Assembly (NCBI GenBank): GCA_903844815.1
Contig: CAIMVD010000148.1
Span: forward strand, 1 to 41,091
Source: an uncultured Bacteroidota bacterium
GTDB taxonomy: Bacteria > Bacteroidota > Bacteroidia > Bacteroidales > VadinHA17
Reading direction: 5' to 3'
Length of the DNA stretch: 41,091 nt
Under the pieces are notes generated by a model. The model was not told the origin of the DNA, made no database searches, and was given only the letters and a program-made list of their open reading frames with translations. Positions 6,960 through 14,712 of this stretch are shown here, in pieces (the first letter of the stretch is position 1; every line of letters starts with the position of its first letter). Position numbers and translations under genes: made by a program.

Positions 6960-7490
6960 ATGATAACTACAGCAATCATACCTGTTGAAAAAGGAACAAT
7001 GACAGCCTGCGCTGTTGAAGATGGCATCTGCCTGCTTGAATTCAGCACCAGGAAGGCACTTGCATCTGAGTTAGATTACCTGCAGAAGTATTTTAAAACA
7101 ACAATAGAAGAGGGTGAAAACAAGCATATTGAAGTACTGAAGGTCCAGCTCAGGGAATATTTTGAAGGAACAAGGAAGGAATTTTCTGTTCCGCTTATTA
7201 CTCCGGGAACTGCATTTCAGCAAGCTGTATGGCTGGAACTTTTAAAGATCCCCTACGGAACCACAATCTCTTATCTTGAACTTGCATCCATGCTTGGGAA
7301 ACCGGGATCGGTCAGGGCCGTTGCAACCGCTAACGGCAAAAACAGGATAGCAGTAATTATCCCCTGCCACAGAGTCATAGGATCCGACGGAAGCCTCACC
7401 GGATACAGCGGAGGCCTGGAAAGAAAAAGATGGCTCCTTGAACTGGAAAGAAAATACTCCGGCCTTGCCACTGATCTGCAACTTTTTTAA
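6960..7490 (+). CDS. ogt: Methylated-DNA--protein-cysteine methyltransferase
   Basis: 176 residues from ATG 6960. The protein removes alkyl groups from O6-alkylguanine by irreversible transfer to its own cysteine. The C-terminal domain shows GTAFQQAVWLELLKIPYGTTISY, then RAVATANGKNRIAVIIPCHRVIG; Cys136 in PCHR is the acceptor. GSLTGYSGGLERKRWLLELE ends the domain as in Ogt/MGMT. The N-terminal segment AVEDGICLLEFS is the normal start of the ribonuclease-like domain. Upstream Met/TTG codons at 6921 and 6927 give an N-terminal extension not needed by the family, and the -7 box at 6916-6923 argues against the first. The Ada-type N-terminal zinc domain is absent. Confidence 0.93.
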   Translation: MITTAIIPVEKGTMTACAVEDGICLLEFSTRKALASELDYLQKYFKTTIEEGENKHIEVLKVQLREYFEGTRKEFSVPLITPGTAFQQAVWLELLKIPYGTTISYLELASMLGKPGSVRAVATANGKNRIAVIIPCHRVIGSDGSLTGYSGGLERKRWLLELERKYSGLATDLQLF

Positions 7491-7495
7491 ATTTG
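7465..7495 (+). promoter_or_regulatory. Promoter overlapping the ogt stop codon
   Basis: TTG at 7465-7467, 20 bases, then TAAATTTG at 7488-7495. This is a full Bacteroidota promoter match. The TAA of ogt (7488-7490) forms the first bases of the -7 box. It should drive the lipoprotein gene at 7523. Confidence 0.65.
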
Positions 7496-7522
7496 GCAAA
7501 CTACAACCAAAATAATTAAACA

Positions 7523-7876
7523 ATGAAGACTATCGTTTCGCACAAGTACCTTTTGATAACATTATCATTATCGATAATTATTTTTTCGGGATGCGCCGAT
7601 TCCGAATCGGTAGGCTCATGCCTGACAGGTCACACCTATGGATTCTTCGGAGGCCTGTGGCATGGCTTCATTGCTCCTTTCGACTTTATCGGAATGCTCT
7701 TCGACAAGAGCATAACGATGTATGCCCAGAACAATAACGGAGGCCTTTATGCCCTTGGCTTTCTGATCGGCAGCGGTGGCTGGGGATTCTTCAGCAGTAA
7801 GGGCGCTACAAGGGTGAGGGGACGCAGGGGAAATATTCCAAACAACAAATTTGATCACGCTGAGATAATTGATTAA
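7523..7876 (+). CDS. Small lipoprotein of unknown function
   Basis: 117 residues. The N-terminus is a lipoprotein signal: a Lys-containing start, hydrophobic LLITLSLSIIIF, then the lipobox SGC with Cys24. The mature part has conserved-looking blocks GFFGGLWHGFIAPFDFIGML, MYAQNNNGGLYALGFLIG and GGWGFF. I recognise the WHG-IAP/NNNG-Y-GFLIG arrangement from small uncharacterised proteins in many bacteria, but no function is known to me. The second half is hydrophobic and Gly-rich, so it may insert in or lie on a membrane. The C-terminus is short and charged. It is followed by the esterase gene after one base, so they are probably co-transcribed. Confidence 0.75.
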   Translation: MKTIVSHKYLLITLSLSIIIFSGCADSESVGSCLTGHTYGFFGGLWHGFIAPFDFIGMLFDKSITMYAQNNNGGLYALGFLIGSGGWGFFSSKGATRVRGRRGNIPNNKFDHAEIID

Positions 7877-7877
7877 A

Positions 7878-8732
7878 ATGAAAAAGATTCTGACATTATT
7901 ACTCATGGCTATCTCCATCGCTTCGTTTTCGCAAAAAAAAGAGATAATATTTCTGTGGCCGGGGAAAGTGCCCGGGGAGGCAAAGGAGAAAGGAGAGCCT
8001 GTAATTGCTCCCTCAAATAACGACAACATAATAAGGTTGTCTGAAATCACTAATCCAGCCATTGAAGTATGGCTTCCGGAACCTTCAAAACGAAACGGAA
8101 GTTCAGTAATCGTTTGTCCCGGAGGAGGCTACAGCATTCTTGCCTGGGACCTTGAAGGAACAGAAATCGCCGGCTGGCTCAACAATATCGGCTATACTGC
8201 ATTCGTTCTTCAGTACAGGGTACCCGGTAAGAAGGAAGGTGCGCTGCAGGATGTTCAGAGAGCTTTAAGGGTTGTTGCGGGCAGGGCCGGAGAATGGAAG
8301 ACAGATCCCCGGAACATCGGCGTGATGGGCTTCTCGGCGGGAGCCAGCCTGAGCGCCAGGGCATGTACAAATTCAGGGAAACGGAGCTACAACCCTGTGG
8401 ATAGTGCTGACAGCCTTTCGTGCAGGCCTGCGTTCGGAATGCTGATCTATCCTGCTTACCTCGACCAGGGTCCAAATAATACACTAACTACTGAACTGAA
8501 GCTTACGTCCGAAGTTCCTCCAATATTCATCTTCCAGACTGCCGACGATCCTTACGCCAACAGTTCCCTTGTAATGGCATCAGCCATGAGAAGTGCAAAA
8601 CTGCCGGTTGAAGAGCACCTTCTTCCTGAAGGAGGCCATGGCTACGGCCTCAGGCCCGGTAAAAGAGCCGCTGAAACCTGGCCGGTACTTGCTGAGAAAT
8701 GGCTGAAGACTTTTTCTAAACCAGATATGTAA
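7878..8732 (+). CDS. Secreted alpha/beta-hydrolase esterase (BD-FAE/acetyl-xylan esterase type)
   Basis: 284 residues from ATG 7878, the second base after the previous stop. The TTG at 7869 is upstream but overlaps that gene. Residues 1-19 form a signal peptide (KKILTLLLMAISIASFSQ). The fold shows the oxyanion segment VIVCPGGGYSILAWDLEG, nucleophile Ser153 in GFSAG, an Asp in FQTADDPYANSS, and His in LLPEGGHGYGLR. This matches the esterase/lipase family that deacylates sugars or polysaccharides. It probably acts in the periplasm on acetylated or feruloylated glycans, but no polysaccharide-utilisation genes lie nearby, so the substrate is open. Confidence 0.85.
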   Translation: MKKILTLLLMAISIASFSQKKEIIFLWPGKVPGEAKEKGEPVIAPSNNDNIIRLSEITNPAIEVWLPEPSKRNGSSVIVCPGGGYSILAWDLEGTEIAGWLNNIGYTAFVLQYRVPGKKEGALQDVQRALRVVAGRAGEWKTDPRNIGVMGFSAGASLSARACTNSGKRSYNPVDSADSLSCRPAFGMLIYPAYLDQGPNNTLTTELKLTSEVPPIFIFQTADDPYANSSLVMASAMRSAKLPVEEHLLPEGGHGYGLRPGKRAAETWPVLAEKWLKTFSKPDM

Positions 8733-8766
8733 TAATTCTGAGACCCTTTTAATATCAGACCGGGAA

Positions 8767-9243
8767 ATGGCATTGCAATTTTATAATCATGGAAAATTCT
8801 TCTCCGTTGTGCAGATCACAATAGGGTATGTATTTATCGGTTGTGGCATTTTCTTTTCATTCTATAAACTTTCTGCCCTAATTTTTCTTATCCCTGGTCT
8901 CTTTATAGCATTAACCTATTCAGGTACCATACTCGATACCGGAAACAGAAAACTAAGATCCTACACCTGCCTTTTTGGCCTTATAACTACAGGCAAATGG
9001 ATCACTCTCGACGGATTCACCCGTTTCATAATACAGCGGGCAACCCGAAAATATACTTCATACAGCCGTGGCAGCGTAAGGTTTGATATGAATGTCAGCG
9101 ACATAAAACTACTTATTTCAAATACCAGGGGATCGAAGAAAATCCTCATTGCACGATATGACAGTTTTGAAATGGCTCAGAAGGAAAAAGAGGATCTTGA
9201 AATTATATTATTTGGCGGCGATCAGGATCAACTTAACAAATAA
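8767..9243 (+). CDS. Two-segment membrane protein of unknown function
   Basis: 158 residues. Two hydrophobic segments lie at about residues 14-32 and 36-52 (VQITIGYVFIGCGIFFSF; LSALIFLIPGLFIALTYSG). A C-terminal soluble half of mixed strand character follows (RKLRSYTCLFGLITTGKWI, then FIIQRATRKYTSYSRGSVRF, KKILIARYDSFEMAQKEKEDL). The topology resembles membrane-anchored PH-like domain proteins, but no diagnostic motif confirms it. It is separated from the esterase gene by 34 bases, with no evident terminator. I do not recognise the family; the reading frame is clean and codon use looks like its neighbours. Confidence 0.65.
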   Translation: MALQFYNHGKFFSVVQITIGYVFIGCGIFFSFYKLSALIFLIPGLFIALTYSGTILDTGNRKLRSYTCLFGLITTGKWITLDGFTRFIIQRATRKYTSYSRGSVRFDMNVSDIKLLISNTRGSKKILIARYDSFEMAQKEKEDLEIILFGGDQDQLNK

Positions 9244-9297
9244 GCAGAATTCCTGCTACTCAATTACTGAGTGAGAATCCCTTTTCGGCTAAACTGC

Positions 9298-9305
9298 TAT
9301 ATTTG
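9298..9305 (+). promoter_or_regulatory. -7 box of the acyltransferase promoter
   Basis: TATATTTG matches TAnnTTTG, 20 bases before the ATG at 9326. No -33 TTG is present. Confidence 0.5.
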
Positions 9306-9325
9306 TCATTTAATATTTCGGGTAA

Positions 9326-10174
9326 ATGAACAAATCTGATAGAACAATTGATATTGAGAAGGCTATACGTAACAGTAAATCGGGTTTCGTAAAATCCCTT
9401 CCCCGTTTTGTCGTTGGTCTTATTGAAAAGCTGGTGCGCCAGGATGAATTGAATGAAGTAATATTCAGAAACAGAGATTTATCCGGCGTTCCTTTTGTAA
9501 ACAGTGTCTTGAACGACTGGAATGTAAAAATAAAAATTAAAGGAGGTGAGAATATCCCTTCCTCAGGCAGATTCGTTTTTGTTGCAAACCATCCTGTTGG
9601 CGGAATGGATGCGCTGAGCTTCCTGAGTACCATTTATAGTTTTTTTCCCAATGTGGTATCTCCTTCAAATGAGCTCTTCAACTACATACCTAACCTCCAC
9701 CCTGTCATACTGGGAGTCAATGTATTCGGGACCAACACCAAGGATACGGTGACGAGGTTCAATTCACTTTTCGAGTCTGATTCGCAGATTATGATCTTCC
9801 CGGCTGGTATTGTATCCAGAAGAGTAAAAGGAATAATTTCCGACCCGCCCTGGCAAAAAACCTTTGTCACAAAATCGGTCCAGTTCAAAAGAGATATAAT
9901 TCCTGTGCATATATCCGGAAGAAATTCTAATCTGTTTTACATTGTTGACAGGTTGAGGAAATTCCTTGGAATAAAAATGTCAATCGAAATAATCCTGCTT
10001 CCCCGGGAGATGCACTGTCAGAGGAACTCGACAGTTACAATGACAATCGGAAAACCAATACCCTGGGAGAGTATAACATGCGAAAAGAATCACAATGAAT
10101 GGGCTGGTTCCATAAAGCAGCTCGTATATGAACTGCCGGCATCCTCAGCTGAAAGTGTCAGTAGAGATATATGA
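9326..10174 (+). CDS. Hemolysin-like 1-acyl-glycerol-3-phosphate-type acyltransferase
   Basis: 282 residues. The active-site block is VANHPVGGMDALSFL, with His89 and Asp95, the longer NHPxGG(M/L/I)D form seen in hemolysin-type acyltransferases, not the short HX4D form of PlsC. A later block IMIFPAGIVSRR matches the FPEG substrate-binding element with Ala for Glu. The N-terminal hundred residues are soluble and helical, with no signal peptide. It probably transfers an acyl chain to a lysolipid at the inner membrane; ornithine- or glycine-lipid synthesis is possible by analogy with related enzymes, but unproven. The next gene is an acyl-CoA thioesterase. Confidence 0.82.
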   Translation: MNKSDRTIDIEKAIRNSKSGFVKSLPRFVVGLIEKLVRQDELNEVIFRNRDLSGVPFVNSVLNDWNVKIKIKGGENIPSSGRFVFVANHPVGGMDALSFLSTIYSFFPNVVSPSNELFNYIPNLHPVILGVNVFGTNTKDTVTRFNSLFESDSQIMIFPAGIVSRRVKGIISDPPWQKTFVTKSVQFKRDIIPVHISGRNSNLFYIVDRLRKFLGIKMSIEIILLPREMHCQRNSTVTMTIGKPIPWESITCEKNHNEWAGSIKQLVYELPASSAESVSRDI

Positions 10175-10229
10175 TATTAACACCGTCAGTGAGATGATAC
10201 AAATCATTTACTTCAGATAGGATAAATCC

Positions 10230-10237
10230 TACTTTTG
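10230..10237 (+). promoter_or_regulatory. -7 box ahead of the thioesterase gene
   Basis: TACTTTTG matches TAnnTTTG and overlaps the TTG codon at 10235. If used, translation must start at ATG 10250 on a very short leader. Confidence 0.4.
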
Positions 10238-10249
10238 AAAAAAAACGAG

Positions 10250-10690
10250 ATGGAATTAAAAGTCATAACTCCTGCAACTGCTGTAACAATGAGGCTTATT
10301 AAAAGCGAAGACCTCAATCATCACGGAACCCTTTTTGCAGGTCGTACCGCTGAATGGTTCGTGGAATCGGGATTCATTGCAGCCACCTCATTACTGAAAC
10401 CCCAGAATGTTGTATGTCTTAAAATACACGGGATGTATTTTACAAAACCGGCGAAATCGGGCGATGTGCTTAAATTCTCTTCAAAGGTAGTCTATGCAGG
10501 GAAGTCAAGTCTTACAGCCTATGTCCATGTAGAAAAGAACGGGTCAGATATTCTACTGGTCGACGGATTCATTACCTTTATCCATGTTGATGAACAGACA
10601 AAACCTGCACCTCATTTTCTGTCGGTAAGCCCTGCTAATGAAGAAGATATGAAGCTATTTGAGGTTGCTAAAGACCTGCGGAAATCATAA
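10250..10690 (+). CDS. Acyl-CoA thioesterase, hotdog fold (YciA/BACH type)
   Basis: 146 residues from ATG 10250; an in-frame TTG at 10235 would add five residues (KKNE) but overlaps a promoter box. The hotdog helix is seen in EDLNHHGTLFAGRTAEWFVESG, where LNHHGTLFAG corresponds to the N-x-x-G-x-x-x-G active-site block. The strands VVCLKIHGMYFTKPAKSGDVLKF and LTAYVHVEKNG complete the fold. Such enzymes hydrolyse acyl-CoA to free acid and CoA in the cytosol as hexamers. The chain-length preference cannot be read from the sequence. It sits between an acyltransferase and a DUF1648 membrane protein. Confidence 0.85.
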   Translation: MELKVITPATAVTMRLIKSEDLNHHGTLFAGRTAEWFVESGFIAATSLLKPQNVVCLKIHGMYFTKPAKSGDVLKFSSKVVYAGKSSLTAYVHVEKNGSDILLVDGFITFIHVDEQTKPAPHFLSVSPANEEDMKLFEVAKDLRKS

Positions 10691-10720
10691 TTGGTCTCTT
10701 AATAATTAACTCTTCAGTTT

Positions 10721-11251
10721 ATGGAGAAAAAAACAACCCGGCCTAAAATTAAGCTCAGTCGCTCGGCAATCGACTGGCTGACAGATATAATTGCATTTGC
10801 GCTTTTAGTTCTGCTAATTGCTATACCAGTTATGAATTATGGTAACCTTCCCGACACAATACCGACGCATTTCAATGCGGCAGGCCAGCCGGATGGATAT
10901 GGAGGCAAGGGCACATTATGGCTGCTTCCCGCAACAGGAATGTTTATGTATCTCATGATGACAGTTATAGAACAGTTTCCTCAAATCTACAACTATCCTG
11001 TAGAGATCACGGCCACGAATGCTGAAAGGCAGTATGGCATTGCCACCCGTTTGATCAGGATTCTGAAAACCCTCATTCTCCTGGTATTCACCTTCCTCAG
11101 TTATAAAACGATAGAAACTGCTACGGGTAAAGCGTCAGGACTTGGGAAAGCCTTCTTACCTGTATTTCTTCTGATAACCTTCGGTGTTGTTATTTTTTAT
11201 ATAGTCAAATCGGTGAACAGTCGCGACAATAGTCACAATAAGTTTTCCTGA
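10721..11251 (+). CDS. DUF1648-domain membrane protein
   Basis: 176 residues with about four hydrophobic segments (near 18-38, 65-85, 110-128, 143-163). The diagnostic part is the loop after the first segment: YGNLPDTIPTHFNAAGQPDGYGGKGTLWLLP. This is the DUF1648 signature (LP-x-IP-x-HF-x-x-x-G-x-x-D). The family occurs with SdpI-type immunity proteins and as lone membrane proteins; function is unknown here. The gene follows the thioesterase by 30 bases. Its 3' side holds a palindromic repeat shared with the convergent dedA gene. Confidence 0.8.
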   Translation: MEKKTTRPKIKLSRSAIDWLTDIIAFALLVLLIAIPVMNYGNLPDTIPTHFNAAGQPDGYGGKGTLWLLPATGMFMYLMMTVIEQFPQIYNYPVEITATNAERQYGIATRLIRILKTLILLVFTFLSYKTIETATGKASGLGKAFLPVFLLITFGVVIFYIVKSVNSRDNSHNKFS

Positions 11252-11255
11252 ATCT

Positions 11256-11340
11256 CCTCTGTGTAACTCTGTGATCCCGAGTACTCGGGACTGTGCCCTC
11301 TGTGTAAGTTCTTTATCATAGGCAAGACAGAGGTTACACA
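11256..11340. repeat. Dispersed palindromic repeat, copy 2, with a perfect 16-base palindrome
   Basis: CCTCTGTGTAACTCTGTG (11256-11273) is identical to 25112-25129. A perfect palindrome TCCCGAGTACTCGGGA lies at 11275-11290, and a complementary arm CAGAGGTTACACA ends at 11340. The element lies between two convergent genes and could serve both as a terminator, though no T-run follows. Confidence 0.75.
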
Positions 11341-11349
11341 TATTAGAAA

Positions 11350-11988
11350 TCATACACCAGAAACGCCTTCCTCCTTTTTGGACTTGTTACTTTTCCTTAT
11401 TTTAATTACAAGGTAGATTGTAAAAATGAGGCCTAAGAGGTAAAGAATATATTCAATATACGGGAAGATCTGATCCCTGATTTCATATAAATAGTAACCT
11501 ATAACAGCCAGGATGATATTCCAGATCCCGGCCCCGACAAAAGTATAGAGCATGAAGTCACGCAGGTTCATTTTTGCAAGCCCTGCCGGAATTGAAATAA
11601 GATGACGGATTCCCGGAACAAGTCTTCCGATGAATGTCGAGGTCCTGCCATTCCTTACAAAATATTCTTCGGCATGAATTACCTTTTCCTTCGACAAGAG
11701 GAACATCTTTCCTACTTTCGAATGGGCAAGCCGGTGAACAATTGGTCTGCCCAGGTAATAGGCCAGGGTATAATTTATGAGCGAACCGCCAAGGGCTCCG
11801 ACTGTTCCGGCTAAAACTACCAGGAAAACATTGAGATCGCCCTGTCCTGCCTTATAGGCTGCAAACGGGATTACTATCTCGGAGGGCAGGGGCAGAAATG
11901 TACTTTCAATCGCCATTAACAGGGCAACCGTGAAATAGTTCAGGTTGGCCATATACCATTCGAACAGGGTCTGGAAAAAGTGCATCAT
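11350..11988 (-). CDS. DedA-family membrane protein
   Basis: 212 residues with several hydrophobic segments. The family is marked by IESTFLPLPSEIVIPFAAY (residues about 27-45) and by FIGRLVPGIRHLISIPAGLAKM (about 117-139), the conserved F/R-G-R-x-x-P-x-x-R-x-x-x-x-x-x-A-G motif. DedA/SNARE-associated proteins act in the inner membrane as lipid scramblases or flippases; some recycle undecaprenyl phosphate. The C-terminus is basic (IRKSNKSKKEE). It stands alone on this strand, convergent with the DUF1648 gene. Which lipid it moves cannot be told from the sequence. Confidence 0.9.
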   Translation of the reverse strand: MMHFFQTLFEWYMANLNYFTVALLMAIESTFLPLPSEIVIPFAAYKAGQGDLNVFLVVLAGTVGALGGSLINYTLAYYLGRPIVHRLAHSKVGKMFLLSKEKVIHAEEYFVRNGRTSTFIGRLVPGIRHLISIPAGLAKMNLRDFMLYTFVGAGIWNIILAVIGYYLYEIRDQIFPYIEYILYLLGLIFTIYLVIKIRKSNKSKKEEGVSGV

Positions 11989-12198
11989 AGCTTTTCAGTA
12001 TTTAGGAATAACAACAATTGCTTAATCTGTTTGGTGGCAATGTTAAGCTTTTTGCCTGTAATTTTCAACTTTTCTCAGGATGTTTGTTTCCCTTTCTAAT
12101 CGAGGAGCTCTGAAAAATACAGATTCACAAAAAGTCGTAACGGATGCAATTAAACCCTTTCGACAAAAATTTTATCTTTATGGATTCATTTTCCTATC

Positions 12199-12711
12199 AT
12201 GCCAAATCTTTATTTAATAGCAGGTTGTAATGGTTCAGGCAAAACAACTGCTTCTTTTACTGTTTTGCCTGAAATGTTAAATTGTGACGAGTTTATCAAT
12301 GCCGATGAAATTGCACGCGGCCTTTCACCTTTCAATCCAGACCGCGCAGCATTTGAGGCAGGGAGAATTATGCTTAAAAAAATTGATTCTTTAATCCTGA
12401 AACAGTAAGATTTTGCTTTTGAGACAACATTAGCGACTAAAAGTTATGCCAGGACTTTAAAAAAAGCTAAGCAAAACAGAATTCTCATTACATTAGTATT
12501 CTTCTGGCTTGATTCTGTTGACCTGGCAATTGAAAGGGTTAAATCAAGAGTTCTTGAAGGTGGCCATAATATTCCTCATGCTATTATAAACAGACGATAT
12601 TTTTCAGGGCTTTATAACTTCAATTACTATTCTGACCCTGTTGCTCGGTCTTATTCCGTCACTCCTTCTGATAATCTGAATGCACTGATCCACTTTGGTA
12701 CTGCATTGTAA
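12199..12711 (+). pseudogene. Zeta-type toxin / P-loop kinase, interrupted by an in-frame TAA
   Basis: The frame from ATG 12199 begins MPNLYLIAGCNGSGKTTASF, a Walker A motif (GCNGSGKTT), then FINADEIARGLSPFNPDRAAF. It meets TAA at 12406-12408 after LILKQ. The same frame continues as DFAFETTLATKSYARTLKKA, LVFFWLDSVDLAIERVKSRV and GGHNIPHAIINRRYFSGLYN, all typical of zeta/UDP-N-acetylglucosamine kinase-like proteins. The family normally has a glutamate or similar before DFAFETTL, so a single base change (for example GAA to TAA) explains the stop. The 3' end runs about 60 bases into the convergent cstA gene and may be truncated. No antitoxin gene is seen beside it. Confidence 0.8.
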
Positions 12712-14468
12712 AAAATTATTACAACGGAGATAATTATCGACAGAGTAAGTCCAAGGTTTATAAGACCGGTAACCTGGGTAGCACTGGCTTTAGCCTGCGG
12801 AAGATAGATATTTAAAATGTTATAGAATGCTGCAGTCATGGTTGTAACTCCCACGAATATCATTGGAAGAATTGTCACCCAGGCATATTTTTTCCTGCCC
12901 CTGTTAATGATAAAAGAAGTTCCTATAGCCAGGGCGATGGTAGCAAGAAGCTGGTTTGCTGCACCAAACATAGGCCAGATAGTTGAAACACTCCCGGTAT
13001 AGATAAAGTACCCCCACGCAAAAACTATTAATGCACTGGTAATAAGGTTCCCGGGAAGCCAGTTAGTCTTCTGAAATGGTTTATATACCTTACCCATGGC
13101 ATCCTGCAGTAAGAACCGGGCAATACGTGTTCCGGCATCAATTGTTGTAAGTATGAACAAAGCTTCGAACATTATGGCAAAGTGATACCAGTACGACATA
13201 AGGCCTTTCATGCCAGGTAATGAAGAAAATATATAAGCCATTCCCACCCCCAGGGATACAGCTCCTCCTGTTCGTCCGGCAATCTTCTCACCAACTGCAG
13301 CCGACAACTGGTCAATATTTGATTCGGTAAAACCCATTGCGTGGAGCTTCGGAAGGAAGGCCTGCAACTTATCAACGGGTATGTTAATTGTGAAATAGTC
13401 AAGAGGCAGCAAACTCGTTGCGGCAATCAGAGCCATAATGCTGATTGCGCCTTCGGTTAGCATAGATCCTACCGCAATCATTTTTACATCCGACTCCTTC
13501 ATTATCATCTTAGGTGTTGTACCTGAACTTACCAGGGCATGAAAACCTGAAATTGCTCCGCATGCTATAGTTATGAAAAGATATGGGAATATTTTACCCG
13601 GAATGACCGGTCCTCCTCCACCCATGAAATCAGTGAATGCTGGCATTTTTATCTCAGGCGCAACAATTATCAAACCAACTGCCAGCATTCCAATTACTGA
13701 AATCTTCATGATAGAGCTAAGATAATCGCGGGGTGAAAGCAAGAGCCAGACAGGAAGCACTGAAGCCAGAAACCCGTAGAGGGCAAGGATAATTGTAAGA
13801 GATTTATGATCATACATAAACCACGATGCTATCGAAGAATCGGGGATATACCTTCCAACAACTACCGCAATTATGAGCATTATCACTCCAAAAACCGTGG
13901 CTTCTAATGTCTTTCCCTTTCTTATCCTGAACATCCATAACCCCATTATAAGCGCAATCGGTATAGTCGCAGCAATGGTAAAAGTACCCCAGGCACTCTC
14001 TGAAAGCGAGTTTACTACTACCAGCCCCAGGCCTGCAAGTGCGATTATTATAATTAATATTATGGCAAAAGAGGTTGTAACGCCACTGACCTTATTTATC
14101 TCGACTCTTGCAATTTCAGCAAGTGATTTTCCGTCGTGCTGAACCGAAGCGGTGAGTATTACAAAGTCGTGAACTGCCCCTGCCATAACCGCACCAATAA
14201 GCATCCACAGAAATCCGGGCATAAAACCGAACTGAGCAGCAAGAACCGGCCCCACCAGAGGCCCTGCTCCGGCAATAGCAGCAAAGTGATGACCAAATAA
14301 GACCCATTTATTCATTGGGTAATAATTCTGACCATCATATAGCCTGTGGGCCGGAGTAATAGCCAGGTCATTCTTCACTGCAACCTTTGCAGCAACAAAA
14401 CTGAAATAAAACCTGTAAGCTAAAGCAAAAACAGCAATGGTTCCAATAACAAATGGCACTGCATTCAT
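12651..14468 (-). CDS. cstA: Carbon starvation protein A (CstA-family transporter)
   Basis: 605 residues with many hydrophobic segments, close to the shorter CstA form. Recognisable blocks are [20 protein letters not shown] followed by [18 protein letters not shown] (residues about 45-85), SGTTPKMI and [17 protein letters not shown], and near the C-terminus [16 protein letters not shown]. CstA proteins are inner-membrane transporters induced on carbon limitation; characterised members carry peptides or pyruvate. The kup genes lie upstream on the same strand with a 244-base gap that shows no strong terminator. Its 3' end overlaps the remnant of the zeta gene. Substrate is not determined by the sequence. 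Confidence 0.92.
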   Translation of the reverse strand: MNAVPFVIGTIAVFALAYRFYFSFVAAKVAVKNDLAITPAHRLYDGQNYYPMNKWVLFGHHFAAIAGAGPLVGPVLAAQFGFMPGFLWMLIGAVMAGAVHDFVILTASVQHDGKSLAEIARVEINKVSGVTTSFAIILIIIIALAGLGLVVVNSLSESAWGTFTIAATIPIALIMGLWMFRIRKGKTLEATVFGVIMLIIAVVVGRYIPDSSIASWFMYDHKSLTIILALYGFLASVLPVWLLLSPRDYLSSIMKISVIGMLAVGLIIVAPEIKMPAFTDFMGGGGPVIPGKIFPYLFITIACGAISGFHALVSSGTTPKMIMKESDVKMIAVGSMLTEGAISIMALIAATSLLPLDYFTINIPVDKLQAFLPKLHAMGFTESNIDQLSAAVGEKIAGRTGGAVSLGVGMAYIFSSLPGMKGLMSYWYHFAIMFEALFILTTIDAGTRIARFLLQDAMGKVYKPFQKTNWLPGNLITSALIVFAWGYFIYTGSVSTIWPMFGAANQLLATIALAIGTSFIINRGRKKYAWVTILPMIFVGVTTMTAAFYNILNIYLPQAKASATQVTGLINLGLTLSIIISVVIIFYNAVPKWISAFRLSEGVTE

Positions 14469-14712
14469 GGGTCGGATATATTTATTGGTTGAACGAACAA
14501 AATAGTAATAATTTGGGTCACGTCCAATTCAAAACAGGAATTTGATTTTCTCTTTTTTCCTTGAAATTATACTGCCGGCAGATCTCTTCCCGCTGCAAAC
14601 ATAAAAAAGGATGCGATTGAAGATTAAAAGCGTCTCCGATTGAAAGAAGATACGGAAGTTAAAATAACATCAGACAGCCGCACTTGATTAATAAGGAAAA
14701 GAACAATTTGAA

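Noticed and set aside
9538-9550. Strong Shine-Dalgarno-like AAGGAGGTGA
   Set aside because: It lies inside the acyltransferase coding region (encoding KGGE) with no suitable start codon after it, and other genes here lack such sites.
611-12408. Possible stop-codon reassignment or programmed readthrough at TAA codons
   Set aside because: TAA terminates many intact, full-length genes in the window (for example grpE, dnaJ, murA, hydF), so it is a normal stop; the two internal TAAs are treated as gene lesions.
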